A stretch of 48,710 bases of DNA from Oscillospiraceae bacterium (lineage in GTDB: Bacteria; Bacillota; Clostridia; Oscillospirales; Oscillospiraceae): assembly GCA_017538965.1 (NCBI GenBank), contig JAFYHU010000070.1:1-48710 (forward strand), written 5' to 3'. The position numbers and the translations under genes are program-made. The notes under the pieces were generated by a model. It was not told the DNA's origin and made no database searches. It saw only the letters and a program-made list of their open reading frames with translations. This document shows, one piece after another, positions 5,902 through 14,134 of this stretch (position 1 is its first letter; the number at the start of each line of letters is the position of its first letter).

Positions 5902-7431
5902 TTGGATAACAAAATTCCCGCGGTTCAGATGCGGGATATTACCAAACGCTTCGGCTCGGTGCTGGCCAACGACAAGGTCTGGCTGAACATCTACCGGGGC
6001 GAGATTCTGGCGCTGCTGGGGGAAAACGGCAGCGGCAAGACGACCCTGATGAACATGCTTTCCGGCATCTATTTCCCGGACGAGGGCACCATCGCCATCG
6101 ACGGGAAAGAGGTGGTAATCCGGTCGCCCAAAGACGCCTTTGATCTCGGCATTGGCATGATTCATCAGCATTTCAAGCTGGTGGACGTGCTCACCGCAGC
6201 CGAAAACATCGTGCTCGGTCTGCCCGGGAAGCTGGACCTGAAGGCCGCCGCGGAGAAGATCCGCGGAATCTGCAGCGCCTACGGCTTTGAAGTCGACCCC
6301 GATCAGAAGATTTATGACATGTCCGTCTCGCAGAAGCAGACCGTCGAGATCGTCAAGGTGCTCTACCGCGGCGCGGACATCCTGATTCTGGATGAGCCGA
6401 CCGCCGTGCTCACGCCGCAGGAGACCGAAAAGCTCTTCGCGGTCCTGCGCAACATGCGCAACGACGGCAAGGCCGTGGTCATCATTACGCACAAGATGCA
6501 CGAGGTGGAAGAGCTTTCGGACCGCGTGGCGGTTCTGCGCCACGGACAGTTCATCGGGGACATGCCCACCGCCAAGACCAGCGCCCAGGAGATGACCAAC
6601 ATGATGGTCGGCCATCCCGTGGTTCTGAACATCAAGAGGCCCGAGCCGGTGAACCCGCGGCCACGCATCGAGGTGGAAGGCCTGACCGTACGCAGCATCG
6701 ACGGCTATCTGAAGCTGGAGGACGTCAGCTTTACGGCGTACTCCGGCGAAATCCTCGGCATCGCCGGCATCTCGGGCAGCGGCCAGAAAGAGCTTCTGGA
6801 ATCCATCGCCGGTCTGCAGCCGGTGGAAGCCGGAAGCATCTGCTATATCGAGGATGACGGCAGGCGCGAGCAACTGCTGGGGAAAGACCCGCTGAGCATC
6901 GCCCAGATGGGCGTCAGCCTCTCCTTTGTTCCGGAAGACCGCCTCGGCATGGGGCTTGTGGGCAATATGGACCTGGCCGACAATATGATGCTCCGCTCCT
7001 TCCGCAGCGGAAAATCCATGTTTACCGACCGCAAGACGCCGCATACGCTGGCGGAAACCGTAGTGCACGACCTCGAGGTCAGCACGCCGAGCGTCAGCAC
7101 GCCGGTGCGCCGTCTTTCCGGCGGCAATGTGCAGAAGGTGCTGGTCGGGCGCGAAATCTCATCCGCCCCGACGGTCCTGCTGACGGCCTATGCGGTCCGC
7201 GGCCTGGATATCAACTCGTCCTATACCATCTATGATCTCATCAACCGGCAGAAGGAGCAGGGCGTTGCCGTCATCTATGTCGGCGAGGATCTGGACGTGC
7301 TGCTGGAGCTGGCGGACAGAATTCTTGTTCTATGCGGCGGGAAGGTCAGCGGGATCGTGCCCGGCCGCGGTGCAAAAAAGCGCGATGTGGGTCTGATGAT
7401 GACGAAGCTTGGAGGGAAAAGCGATGAATAA
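5902..7431 (+). CDS. Nucleoside ABC importer ATPase (importer 1)
   Basis: Double ABC ATPase of the sugar/nucleoside (RbsA/YufO-like) type that powers import. I place the start at TTG 5902 (509 residues), ten bases after AAAGGAG; the frame further upstream runs through the intergenic hairpins. Domain 1 has Walker A GENGSGKT (40-47), signature-like MSVSQKQ (140-146) and Walker B LILDEP (161-166). Domain 2 has a degenerate Walker A GISGSGQK (289-296), a canonical signature LSGGNVQK (405-412) and RGLD (433-436). Where relatives, including the second importer here, read QPTRGLD, this one reads AYAVRGLD, so the second nucleotide site may be inactive. The stop overlaps the next start by eight bases. 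Confidence 0.92.
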   Translation: MDNKIPAVQMRDITKRFGSVLANDKVWLNIYRGEILALLGENGSGKTTLMNMLSGIYFPDEGTIAIDGKEVVIRSPKDAFDLGIGMIHQHFKLVDVLTAAENIVLGLPGKLDLKAAAEKIRGICSAYGFEVDPDQKIYDMSVSQKQTVEIVKVLYRGADILILDEPTAVLTPQETEKLFAVLRNMRNDGKAVVIITHKMHEVEELSDRVAVLRHGQFIGDMPTAKTSAQEMTNMMVGHPVVLNIKRPEPVNPRPRIEVEGLTVRSIDGYLKLEDVSFTAYSGEILGIAGISGSGQKELLESIAGLQPVEAGSICYIEDDGRREQLLGKDPLSIAQMGVSLSFVPEDRLGMGLVGNMDLADNMMLRSFRSGKSMFTDRKTPHTLAETVVHDLEVSTPSVSTPVRRLSGGNVQKVLVGREISSAPTVLLTAYAVRGLDINSSYTIYDLINRQKEQGVAVIYVGEDLDVLLELADRILVLCGGKVSGIVPGRGAKKRDVGLMMTKLGGKSDE

Positions 7432-8524
7432 AGCGCAGCGAAGCCCTCTCTTTCACATCTCGAAGCGCGGCAGTCTGCCGTGGTATGCCGTCTGGGGCAT
7501 CCGCGGCGGTTCGCTGCTGGTCGCGCTCGTGTTCTGCGGCGTGATCACCTCCCTGGTCACGGGAGAAAACCCGCTTCAGGTCTATGCCGCCATCTTCGAA
7601 GGTTCCTTCGGCACCACGCGGAAATTCTGGGTGCTGCTGCAGAACATTTCGATGCTGCTGTGCGTGTCTCTGGCCGTCACGCCGGCCTTCCGCATGCGCT
7701 GCTGGAACCTCGGCGGAGAAGGTCAGGCGCTGGCCGGGGCGCTCGCCGCGGCCGCCTGCATGATCTGCCTGCGCAACAGCCTGCCGAACTGGGCGGTCAT
7801 CCTGCTGATGATCGTGACCAGCATTCTGGCCGGCGCAATCTGGGCGGGCATCCCGGCTTTCTTCAAGGCCAAATGGAACACCAACGAAACGCTTTTCACA
7901 CTGATGATGAACTATGTGGCAACCCAGCTGGTTGCGTATTACTGCGTGGTCTGGGAATCGCCGAAGGGCTCGGGCCAGATCGGCATCATCAACCCGAACA
8001 CGCATATCGGCTGGTTTCCGCAGATCGGCCCGTACAAGTATCTGCTGAACATTCTCATCGTCGCGGCGGTCTGCATCGCGATGTATGTCTATCTCAGCTA
8101 CTCGAAGCACGGCTATGAAATCGCGGTTGTCGGCGAGAGCGAGCGCACCGCCCGCTATGTCGGCATCAAGGTGAACCGCGTCATCATCCGCACGATGCTT
8201 CTCTCCGGCGCCCTCTGCGGCCTGGCCGGTCTGCTGCTGGTCGGCAGCACCAACCACACGCTCACGCCCAACATCGTGGAAGGCCGCGGCTTTACGGCCG
8301 TCATGGTCTCGTGGCTCGCCAAGTTCAACCCGATCTGGATGATCCTGACAAGCTTCCTGCTGGTCTTTCTGGGCCGCGGCGCCGGCGAAATCGCCACCAA
8401 CTTCTCGCTCAACCAGAGCTTCGGCGACATTCTCACGGGGATCATTCTCTTCTTCATCATCGGCAGCGAATTCTTCATCAACTACGAGATTCATTTCCGG
8501 GGCTCCGGGAAAAAGGAGGGCTGA
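7424..8524 (+). CDS. Nucleoside ABC importer permease A (importer 1)
   Basis: Integral membrane subunit of the BMP-linked importer (YufP-like, 366 residues). Many hydrophobic segments are present. The family-typical NLGGEGQ segment follows the third helix, and the cytoplasmic coupling loop GYEIAVVGESERTARYVGIKV precedes the last group of helices. The ATG at 7424 is preceded by GGAGGG; the longer TTG frame at 7409 is not needed. It overlaps the ATPase gene and is followed three bases later by the second permease, indicating tight translational coupling. Confidence 0.92.
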   Translation: MNKAQRSPLFHISKRGSLPWYAVWGIRGGSLLVALVFCGVITSLVTGENPLQVYAAIFEGSFGTTRKFWVLLQNISMLLCVSLAVTPAFRMRCWNLGGEGQALAGALAAAACMICLRNSLPNWAVILLMIVTSILAGAIWAGIPAFFKAKWNTNETLFTLMMNYVATQLVAYYCVVWESPKGSGQIGIINPNTHIGWFPQIGPYKYLLNILIVAAVCIAMYVYLSYSKHGYEIAVVGESERTARYVGIKVNRVIIRTMLLSGALCGLAGLLLVGSTNHTLTPNIVEGRGFTAVMVSWLAKFNPIWMILTSFLLVFLGRGAGEIATNFSLNQSFGDILTGIILFFIIGSEFFINYEIHFRGSGKKEG

Positions 8525-8527
8525 GCG

Positions 8528-9517
8528 GTGTTCGACATCATTTCCTTCATCCCCCGCGCCGTCGTCCAGGGCATTCCCCTGCTGCTCGGCAGCACCGGCG
8601 AGACTCTGACGGAGAAATCCGGCAACCTCAACCTGGGGATTCCCGGTATCATGTATGTGGGCGCCATCTCGGGCGTTATCGGGTCCTTCTTCTATGAACA
8701 GGCGCACGGCGCCGATCTGAACAGCCTGGTCGCCATCCTGATCCCGATTTCCTGCTGTCTGCTCGGAAGTCTGCTGATGGGTCTGCTCTACTGCTTCCTG
8801 ACCGTCACGCTGCGCGCCAACCAGAATGTCACGGGTCTGGCCCTGACCACCTTCGGCGTCGGCTTCGGCAACTTCTTCGGCGGCTCGCTGATCAAGCTTT
8901 CCGGCAGCGAACTGCCCTCCATCATTCTGACGCAGACCAGCAACTGCTTCCGCCGCAGTCTTCCGATCGCGGAGAAGCTGGGCTGGTTCGGCAAGCTGTT
9001 TCTCTCGTACGGATTTCTGACCTATGTGGCCGTCATCATTGCCCTCGCCGCCGCCTATGTGCTCCGGCACACCCGGACGGGCCTGCACCTGCGCGCCGTG
9101 GGTGAGAACCCCAACACGGCAGATGCCGCCGGTATCAACGTTATCCGCTATAAATACGCCGCCACCTGCATCGGCTCAATGATCGCCGGGCTCGGCGGAC
9201 TGTATTACGTCATGGACTATGCCTCGGGCGTCTGGGCCAACAACGCCTTCGGCGACCGCGGATGGCTCGCGATCGCGCTGGTCATCTTCACGGTCTGGCG
9301 GCCTAATGTGGGTGTGCTCGCGTCGTTCCTCTTCGGCGGTCTGTATATCGTGCACATGTATATCCCTTCAGGCATGAATCTGGCGGTCAAGGAGCTGTAC
9401 AAAATGGCGCCCTATGTGGTCACGATCATCGTGCTGGTGCTCTCGTCCATGCGCAACAAGCGGGAAAATCAGCCGCCGGCCTCTCTCGGCCTCGCCTATT
9501 TCCGTGAAGAACGATGA
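8528..9517 (+). CDS. Nucleoside ABC importer permease B (importer 1)
   Basis: Second membrane subunit (YufQ-like, 329 residues). The GTG start at 8528 follows GGAGGG by seven bases. Near the N-terminus NLNLGIPGIMYVGA matches the NLGxEGxM box of this permease family, and the coupling loop GLHLRAVGENPNTADAAGINV is clear. About eight to nine hydrophobic segments can be seen. It forms the translocation channel with permease A. Confidence 0.92.
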   Translation: MFDIISFIPRAVVQGIPLLLGSTGETLTEKSGNLNLGIPGIMYVGAISGVIGSFFYEQAHGADLNSLVAILIPISCCLLGSLLMGLLYCFLTVTLRANQNVTGLALTTFGVGFGNFFGGSLIKLSGSELPSIILTQTSNCFRRSLPIAEKLGWFGKLFLSYGFLTYVAVIIALAAAYVLRHTRTGLHLRAVGENPNTADAAGINVIRYKYAATCIGSMIAGLGGLYYVMDYASGVWANNAFGDRGWLAIALVIFTVWRPNVGVLASFLFGGLYIVHMYIPSGMNLAVKELYKMAPYVVTIIVLVLSSMRNKRENQPPASLGLAYFREER

Positions 9518-9545
9518 TCCTGCAGACAGATTCCGGAGGTCTCCC

Positions 9546-10103
9546 ATGAAACACTCGCGTCTCTGCGTCGGACTTTTCCTCTTCGCTCTGATGCTGTCCC
9601 TCTTTCTGCTTTCCGGCTGCGGAAAGCAGAAGAAAAAGGCAGAGGACGATGAGGGCGCCTCTGCCGGTCCGCAGATTGTCGAAGTCCGGCTGAACGCCGA
9701 CAACTTCTACGACTATTTCGATTATAAAGAATATCCCTCTTATGCAACGGACGAAGACGGAAACATCAACGCCTGCAACCTCAGTTACGGGTTTGCCCTG
9801 CGCGAGGGCTATCAGGCCGCGAACGACCCGGACCACAAGGATACGCTCAGGGTCAGCTTCACGGCGGAAGGCGTATCCCAGAATGGGGAATACAGCGTGG
9901 ATTATCATACGCTGCAATACAGCGGAACCACGTGGAGCGAGGAACGCGAAACCATCTCGGATACGCTGACGTTCTGGCCGCAGGGCAACCGCACGATCAG
10001 CTATCCCTACGGCACCATCAGCAGCAGCTACATCATCATGTTCCGCAGTATGAACGTCACTTCCGTCACCGGCAGCATCTTTCTTCTGATGAAAGCACAG
10101 TAA
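9546..10103 (+). CDS. Small lipoprotein of unknown function
   Basis: A 185-residue secreted lipoprotein with a lipobox (LLSGC, Cys25) and a lysine-rich then acidic linker. The mature part is aromatic-rich with YDYFDYKEYPSYATDEDG near its start and probably beta-rich. I do not recognise the domain. The ATG at 9546 follows GGAGG by seven bases; the upstream frame overlapping the permease gene is not supported. It lies 28 bases after permease B and before a strong terminator, so it is the last gene of the riboswitch operon and may assist nucleoside capture. That role is only an inference from position. Confidence 0.8.
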   Translation: MKHSRLCVGLFLFALMLSLFLLSGCGKQKKKAEDDEGASAGPQIVEVRLNADNFYDYFDYKEYPSYATDEDGNINACNLSYGFALREGYQAANDPDHKDTLRVSFTAEGVSQNGEYSVDYHTLQYSGTTWSEERETISDTLTFWPQGNRTISYPYGTISSSYIIMFRSMNVTSVTGSIFLLMKAQ

Positions 10104-10113
10104 TTCGTTGCTG

Positions 10114-10147
10114 ACTCCCCCGCCTCGGCGGGGGAGTTCCCTTTTTT
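10114..10147 (+). terminator. Terminator of importer operon 1
   Basis: ACTCCCCCGCC / GGCGGGGGAGT (11 bp, 10114-10124 and 10127-10137) followed by CCCTTTTTT. Confidence 0.85.
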
Positions 10148-10217
10148 CTTCCACAAAATGCTCGTTTGTATCAAGCATCCGGAGAAAAATGAGTCAGCGC
10201 CTTTTGCAGTTTTTCGT

Positions 10218-10245
10218 TTGTATTAGTCCGGCTATGTGGTAAAAT
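10218..10245 (+). promoter_or_regulatory. Promoter of the Fic gene
   Basis: TTGTAT (10218-10223), 16-base spacer and TAAAAT (10240-10245) with an upstream TG making an extended -10. Confidence 0.6.
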
Positions 10246-10282
10246 ACTTGTAGAGCATCGCAGCGCAAAGGGGTTGAAATCC

Positions 10283-11380
10283 GTGCCGGAGCAGGACAGA
10301 TGGCAGCTTGAATTAAGTGAATACATCCGTCAGGGCGAGCCGGAGCGCGCCGAAAAAAGCGCGGCTTGGCAAACGGCCATAGGTCTCCAGGCTGTGGACG
10401 GGCTGAAGACTTCGACCTATTTGCTGGAGACTGCGAAGGAGCACATCGAAGGCAACATCGATATTGCCGGAGCGCAGCGCCGCATCCAAAGCTACTACAA
10501 AGAGCAGAAGAACCGTCAGGCGGTTGAAGCTGGCACGATGGAAGCGGACATCGTTTCCGCGCGCATCACCGAGCTGCTGGGAGAGAAAACATTTCAGTTT
10601 TCTCCCGCCGAGCTGCAGAGCATTCATAAGCGCTTGTTCACCGGTGTCTTCGATCACGCGGGCCAATTTCGCACCTACAACATCACAAAAAACGAGTGGG
10701 TGCTCGGCGGCGATACCGTCGTGTATTCGTCTTGGGAGAGCATCCGCGATACGCTGGATTACGATTTCTCACAGGAGAAGCAGTTCTCTTATGACGCGCT
10801 TTCCGTTCCCGGCTCGATCAAACACATGGCGAAGTTCGCATCGGGCATCTGGCAGATCCATCCCTTCTGCGAGGGCAACACGCGCGCAACAGCGGTTTTC
10901 ATCGTGAAGTATTTGAAGTCCTTCGGCTTCGCAGTGAACAACGATGTGTTTGCGGTCAACTCCTGGTACTTCCACAATGCGCTTGTCCGTGCTAACTACA
11001 ACAATCTGCAAAAAGGAATCCATGCCACGAGCGAGTTTCTGGAGAAGTTCTTTGAAAACCTCCTGCTCGGTACGCAGCATGAATTGAAGAATCGCTATCT
11101 GCATGTGGATTACAAAGCCGATGATGCTTCGCCCCAAAGTGCCAACGCTGAAGTTTCAAAGTGCCAAAATGGCCCTTTGAATTGTACTTTGGAAGAGCTG
11201 GCTGTTTTGAAAGCAGTGAAAGCAAATCCCTCCATCACGCAAAAAGAGCTGGCCGTTGCTGTCGGCAAATCCGAGCGGACAATCAAACGCAGGATGACAG
11301 ATCTTCAAGAAAAAGGCTATCTCCGCCGCGCCAATGGAAAACGCAGCGGACATTGGGAAGTGCTGGTCGAGATTTCGTAA
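10283..11380 (+). CDS. Fic-domain protein with antitoxin-like N-terminus and winged helix
   Basis: Fic enzymes usually transfer AMP or another nucleotide part to a target protein. In the frame counted from the TTG at 10274, the catalytic loop HPFCEGNTRA is at 196-205, with His196; the usual GNGR is GNTR here. Residues 30-72 resemble the VbhA-type inhibitory antitoxin helix, but the [S/T]xxxE[G/N] motif is degenerate (LQAVDG). A C-terminal helix-turn-helix/winged helix (about 305-365) reads SITQKELAVAVGKSERTIKRRM, so it may also bind DNA. The start is probably GTG 10283, nine bases after AAAGGGG. It has its own promoter and terminator and no separate antitoxin gene, so it is a self-contained unit. 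Confidence 0.88.
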   Translation: MPEQDRWQLELSEYIRQGEPERAEKSAAWQTAIGLQAVDGLKTSTYLLETAKEHIEGNIDIAGAQRRIQSYYKEQKNRQAVEAGTMEADIVSARITELLGEKTFQFSPAELQSIHKRLFTGVFDHAGQFRTYNITKNEWVLGGDTVVYSSWESIRDTLDYDFSQEKQFSYDALSVPGSIKHMAKFASGIWQIHPFCEGNTRATAVFIVKYLKSFGFAVNNDVFAVNSWYFHNALVRANYNNLQKGIHATSEFLEKFFENLLLGTQHELKNRYLHVDYKADDASPQSANAEVSKCQNGPLNCTLEELAVLKAVKANPSITQKELAVAVGKSERTIKRRMTDLQEKGYLRRANGKRSGHWEVLVEIS

Positions 11381-11399
11381 AGCTCCAATAATTGATAAT

Positions 11400-11434
11400 C
11401 TCCTTGGGATGAGTGTTGTCCCAAGGAGTTTTTT
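11400..11434 (+). terminator. Terminator of the Fic gene
   Basis: CTCCTTGGG / CCCAAGGAG (9 bp) with an 11-base loop, followed by T6. Confidence 0.85.
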
Positions 11435-11473
11435 CTGATCGATCTACTCCAAGTCTTTTCCTCTTTTGGATTT

Positions 11474-11585
11474 GCTATATCGCTACAGCGATATAGCTTC
11501 AATACGAACTATGGAAAAAAAGTCTGCGAAAAGACGATATTATTATACCCGATCGGGATTTTTCGTAGTATGTAGACGATATTAT
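11474..11585. repeat. Cluster of CGATAT-containing palindrome and direct repeats
   Basis: A perfect 10-bp inverted repeat (GCTATATCGC / GCGATATAGC, 11474-11497) is followed by two exact copies of AGACGATATTAT (11532-11543 and 11574-11585), starting 42 bases apart. A CCCGATCGGG palindrome lies between them. The stretch 11435-11747 contains no gene other than the recD2 leader; these sites are its main content. Confidence 0.65.
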
Positions 11586-11652
11586 ACTAATTATGGCACC
11601 CAAATCCATTATAGATCCAGCGGAGACGCGCAATTGCAAAAAATTCGGGAAT

Positions 11653-11674
11653 GTCAAGGAACCTGTCCCCGAGA
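11653..11674. repeat. Partial copy of the 88-bp repeat's inverted-repeat arm
   Basis: GTCAAGGAACCTGTCCCC followed by GAGAC matches the inverted-repeat part of the 88-bp elements at 13954, 16187 and 18243, with a changed right arm. The hairpin part is missing. Confidence 0.6.
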
Positions 11675-11679
11675 CGCAT

Positions 11680-11708
11680 TTGACAAGGGCGGTCTGCTCT
11701 ACTATAAT
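11680..11708 (+). promoter_or_regulatory. Promoter of recD2
   Basis: A consensus pair, TTGACA (11680-11685), 17 bases and TATAAT (11703-11708), starting six bases after the partial repeat. Confidence 0.8.
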
Positions 11709-11747
11709 CGGAAAAAGAGGGAGAATACGACGACGGAGAGAGAAAAC

Positions 11748-13913
11748 ATGGAGCAGCTGCGCTGCGTGGTCGAACGCATCACCTATCAAAACGAAACAAA
11801 CGGCTATTCCGTGCTCAAGTGCAGAGCCAAAGGCTGCAGCGACCTGGTCACGGTCGTCGGCTCCATGCCGGAAGTGCACGTGGGCGCCGTTCTCAGCCTG
11901 ACCGGTGAATGGACGGTAAACCCGAAATTCGGGAGACAGTTTTCTGCTGCCGCGTTTGAGGAAACCCTGCCGGCGACGGTCTACGGCATTGAAAAATATC
12001 TGGGGTCCGGCCTTGTGAAAGGGATCGGGCCGAAATTCGCGTCCCGGATTGTCAAAGCATTCGGCACGGAAACGCTACGGATCATCGAAGAGAGTCCGGA
12101 TGAACTGCTCGGGGTTCCCGGGATCGGGAAGCTTCGGGTGGAGCGGATCAAAAAGTCCTGGGAAGAGCAGAAAGAGATCAAGAACATCATGGTGTTTCTG
12201 CAGGGCTACGATGTGTCCACCACGCTTGCGACGAAGATTTTCAAGGTCTACGGCAACGACAGCATCCGGACCGTGCAGGAAAACCCCTATCAACTCGCGG
12301 AGAAGATCTGGGGAATCGGCTTCAAGACTGCCGACAGAATCGCGGAGAAGCTCGGATTTGAAAAAGAGGCACCGGTACGGCTGCGGAGCGGGCTGATGTA
12401 TACGCTGAACAAGCTGAGCGAGGAAGGGCACTGCTTCGCCTTCCGGGAGCAGCTGATCCGGACCGGCGCGGAGCTGCTGGACGCGGAGGAAAGCCGGCTG
12501 TCCCCCATTCTGGACGAGATGATCCGCGATGAGCTTGTGAAAACGGAGATCATCTCCGGGCAGAATCCGGACGAGGACGAAACCGCCGTTTATCTGCCGG
12601 TTTTCTATTACGCGGAGCAGGGTACGGCAAGGCGGATGAAGCAGATCTTTGCTTCGCCGCGGTCCGTGAGAATGAATCCAAAGGGCCTGGAGGACAGAAT
12701 CCGGCGCGGCACGGGGATCACGTATGACCCGGTGCAGATGGACGCCGTCCGGACGGCGGTGCGGAGCAAGGTCCTCATTCTGACCGGCGGTCCGGGCACC
12801 GGCAAGACGACCACAACCCTGGGGATTCTCCGGGCCTTTCGGGAAGCCGGAGCATCGATCCTCCTCGCCGCGCCCACCGGCAGAGCGGCAAAAAGGCTCT
12901 CGGAGACCACGGGCATGGAGGCGAAAACGATCCATCGGCTTCTGGAAGTGAAGCCGCCGGAGGGATATCAGAAGAACGAAGAGAATCCGCTGGAGGGGGA
13001 CGTCCTGATTGTGGATGAATGTTCCATGATCGATATCCTGCTGATGTATAACCTTCTGAAGGCAGTTCCGGACAACATGAGTCTGATACTGGTGGGCGAT
13101 GTCGATCAGCTGCCTTCGGTGGGGGCGGGAAACGTTCTCCGGGATCTGATTGACTCCGGCGTTTTCCCGGTCGTCCGGCTCAGCAGGATTTTTCGGCAGG
13201 CCGCTTCCAGCCGGATTATCACCAACGCCCACAGGATCAACCGGGGGCAGATGCCGGATCTGAGCAACGGGAAGAACAGCGATTTCTTCTTCCTCGAGGT
13301 CGAGGAACCGGAGAGAGCGGCGCAGGAAATCGTCCGGCTGGTCAAGGAGCGCCTGCCCGGAGCCTACGGGACGATGGATATTCAGGTGCTCACCCCCATG
13401 CAGCGGGGTCTTGTCGGCGCGGCAAACCTGAATCAGATGCTGCAGGAGGCGGTGAACGCTTCCTCTCCCGGTCTGCGGCGCGGAGGCGTGGAATACCGGC
13501 TGCACGACAAGGTCATGCAGATTCGGAACAACTACGAAAAGGAAGTCTTCAACGGAGATATCGGGACGGTCGCAAGGGTGAGCCAGGAAGACCGGGAGCT
13601 GACGGTGATCTTTGACGGCCGGGAGGTTCTCTACGATGTGACGGAGCTGGACGAGCTGGTGCTTGCCTACGCCACCACCATCCACAAAAGCCAGGGCTCG
13701 GAATACCCGATCGTCGTGATGCCGATCCTGATGACCCATTATGTGATGCTGCAGAGAAATCTGGTTTACACGGGCGTCACGCGCGCGAAGAAGGTGATGG
13801 TGATGGTCGGGACAAAAAAAGCGCTGGCCATGGCGGTGCGGAACGTCACGGTCAGCAGGAGAAACACGCTGCTCAGCAGCAGACTGCAGCGTGAGGAGAG
13901 AACGGAGAGTTAA
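11748..13913 (+). CDS. recD2: ATP-dependent 5'-3' DNA helicase RecD2
   Basis: Superfamily 1B helicase of the RecD2 (YrrC) class, acting in DNA repair without RecBC. From the ATG at 11748 it has 721 residues: an N-terminal OB-like domain (1-75), helix-hairpin-helix repeats (about 85-205, including LGVPGIGK and WGIGFKTADRIAE), then the helicase core. Walker A is GGPGTGKT (347-354) and Walker B VDECSM (422-427). Motif III is VGDVDQLPSVGAGN, and near the C-terminus lies the UvrD-type motif TTIHKSQGSEYP. The open frame extends 94 codons upstream through promoter and repeat DNA, and GGAGAG precedes the chosen ATG. The length agrees with the family. Confidence 0.94.
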   Translation: MEQLRCVVERITYQNETNGYSVLKCRAKGCSDLVTVVGSMPEVHVGAVLSLTGEWTVNPKFGRQFSAAAFEETLPATVYGIEKYLGSGLVKGIGPKFASRIVKAFGTETLRIIEESPDELLGVPGIGKLRVERIKKSWEEQKEIKNIMVFLQGYDVSTTLATKIFKVYGNDSIRTVQENPYQLAEKIWGIGFKTADRIAEKLGFEKEAPVRLRSGLMYTLNKLSEEGHCFAFREQLIRTGAELLDAEESRLSPILDEMIRDELVKTEIISGQNPDEDETAVYLPVFYYAEQGTARRMKQIFASPRSVRMNPKGLEDRIRRGTGITYDPVQMDAVRTAVRSKVLILTGGPGTGKTTTTLGILRAFREAGASILLAAPTGRAAKRLSETTGMEAKTIHRLLEVKPPEGYQKNEENPLEGDVLIVDECSMIDILLMYNLLKAVPDNMSLILVGDVDQLPSVGAGNVLRDLIDSGVFPVVRLSRIFRQAASSRIITNAHRINRGQMPDLSNGKNSDFFFLEVEEPERAAQEIVRLVKERLPGAYGTMDIQVLTPMQRGLVGAANLNQMLQEAVNASSPGLRRGGVEYRLHDKVMQIRNNYEKEVFNGDIGTVARVSQEDRELTVIFDGREVLYDVTELDELVLAYATTIHKSQGSEYPIVVMPILMTHYVMLQRNLVYTGVTRAKKVMVMVGTKKALAMAVRNVTVSRRNTLLSSRLQREERTES

Positions 13914-13953
13914 AAGCGGAGAGAGGGACAGCGTTTCTTATTGCAGAAGAAAC

Positions 13954-14041
13954 CGACGGGCCTCTGTGCGGAAGCGTTTCAGCACAGAGGCCCGTTATTG
14001 TATTTCATGAAATGAGTCAAGGAACTTGTCCCCGTGACTCA
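13954..14041. repeat. 88-bp terminator/inverted-repeat element, copy 1
   Basis: It contains a 14-bp stem ACGGGCCTCTGTGC / GCACAGAGGCCCGT (13956-13995), the palindrome TTTCATGAAA, and then TGAGTCA ... TGACTCA (14013-14041). It differs from copies 2 and 3 at about three positions. Copy 1 lies between the convergent recD2 and glycosyltransferase genes and can end transcription from either side. Confidence 0.85.
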
Positions 14042-14042
14042 C

Positions 14043-14080
14043 GGAGACACTGCAAATTTGAGAGACAGCGCAGAACCGGG
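14043..14080. repeat. 38-bp leader repeat, copy 1 (matches 18109-18146)
   Basis: The 38 bases starting GGAGACACTGCAAATTTG differ at one position from those at 18109-18146, where they form the leader of the secreted-protein gene. Here the piece abuts the 88-bp element directly with no gene between, as if a gene had been lost or replaced. Confidence 0.8.
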
Positions 14081-14134
14081 AGACAATAACAATTGAAACA
14101 AATCGTCGACATTTCTTTACAATTTACTGACCGG

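Noticed and set aside
4273-7068. Long minus-strand open frame of 931 codons
   Set aside because: It runs antisense across the importer lipoprotein and ATPase genes and the riboswitch region; no recognisable motif and no ribosome binding site. It arises from GC-rich codon bias.
7346-9088. Minus-strand open frame of 580 codons
   Set aside because: Antisense to two permease genes with clear membrane topology; its translation is low-complexity and unlike any family.
11474-11585. CRISPR-like array
   Set aside because: Only two direct copies of 12 bases with one spacer; no further repeats and no cas genes.
12075-13739. Minus-strand open frame of 554 codons
   Set aside because: Antisense shadow of recD2.
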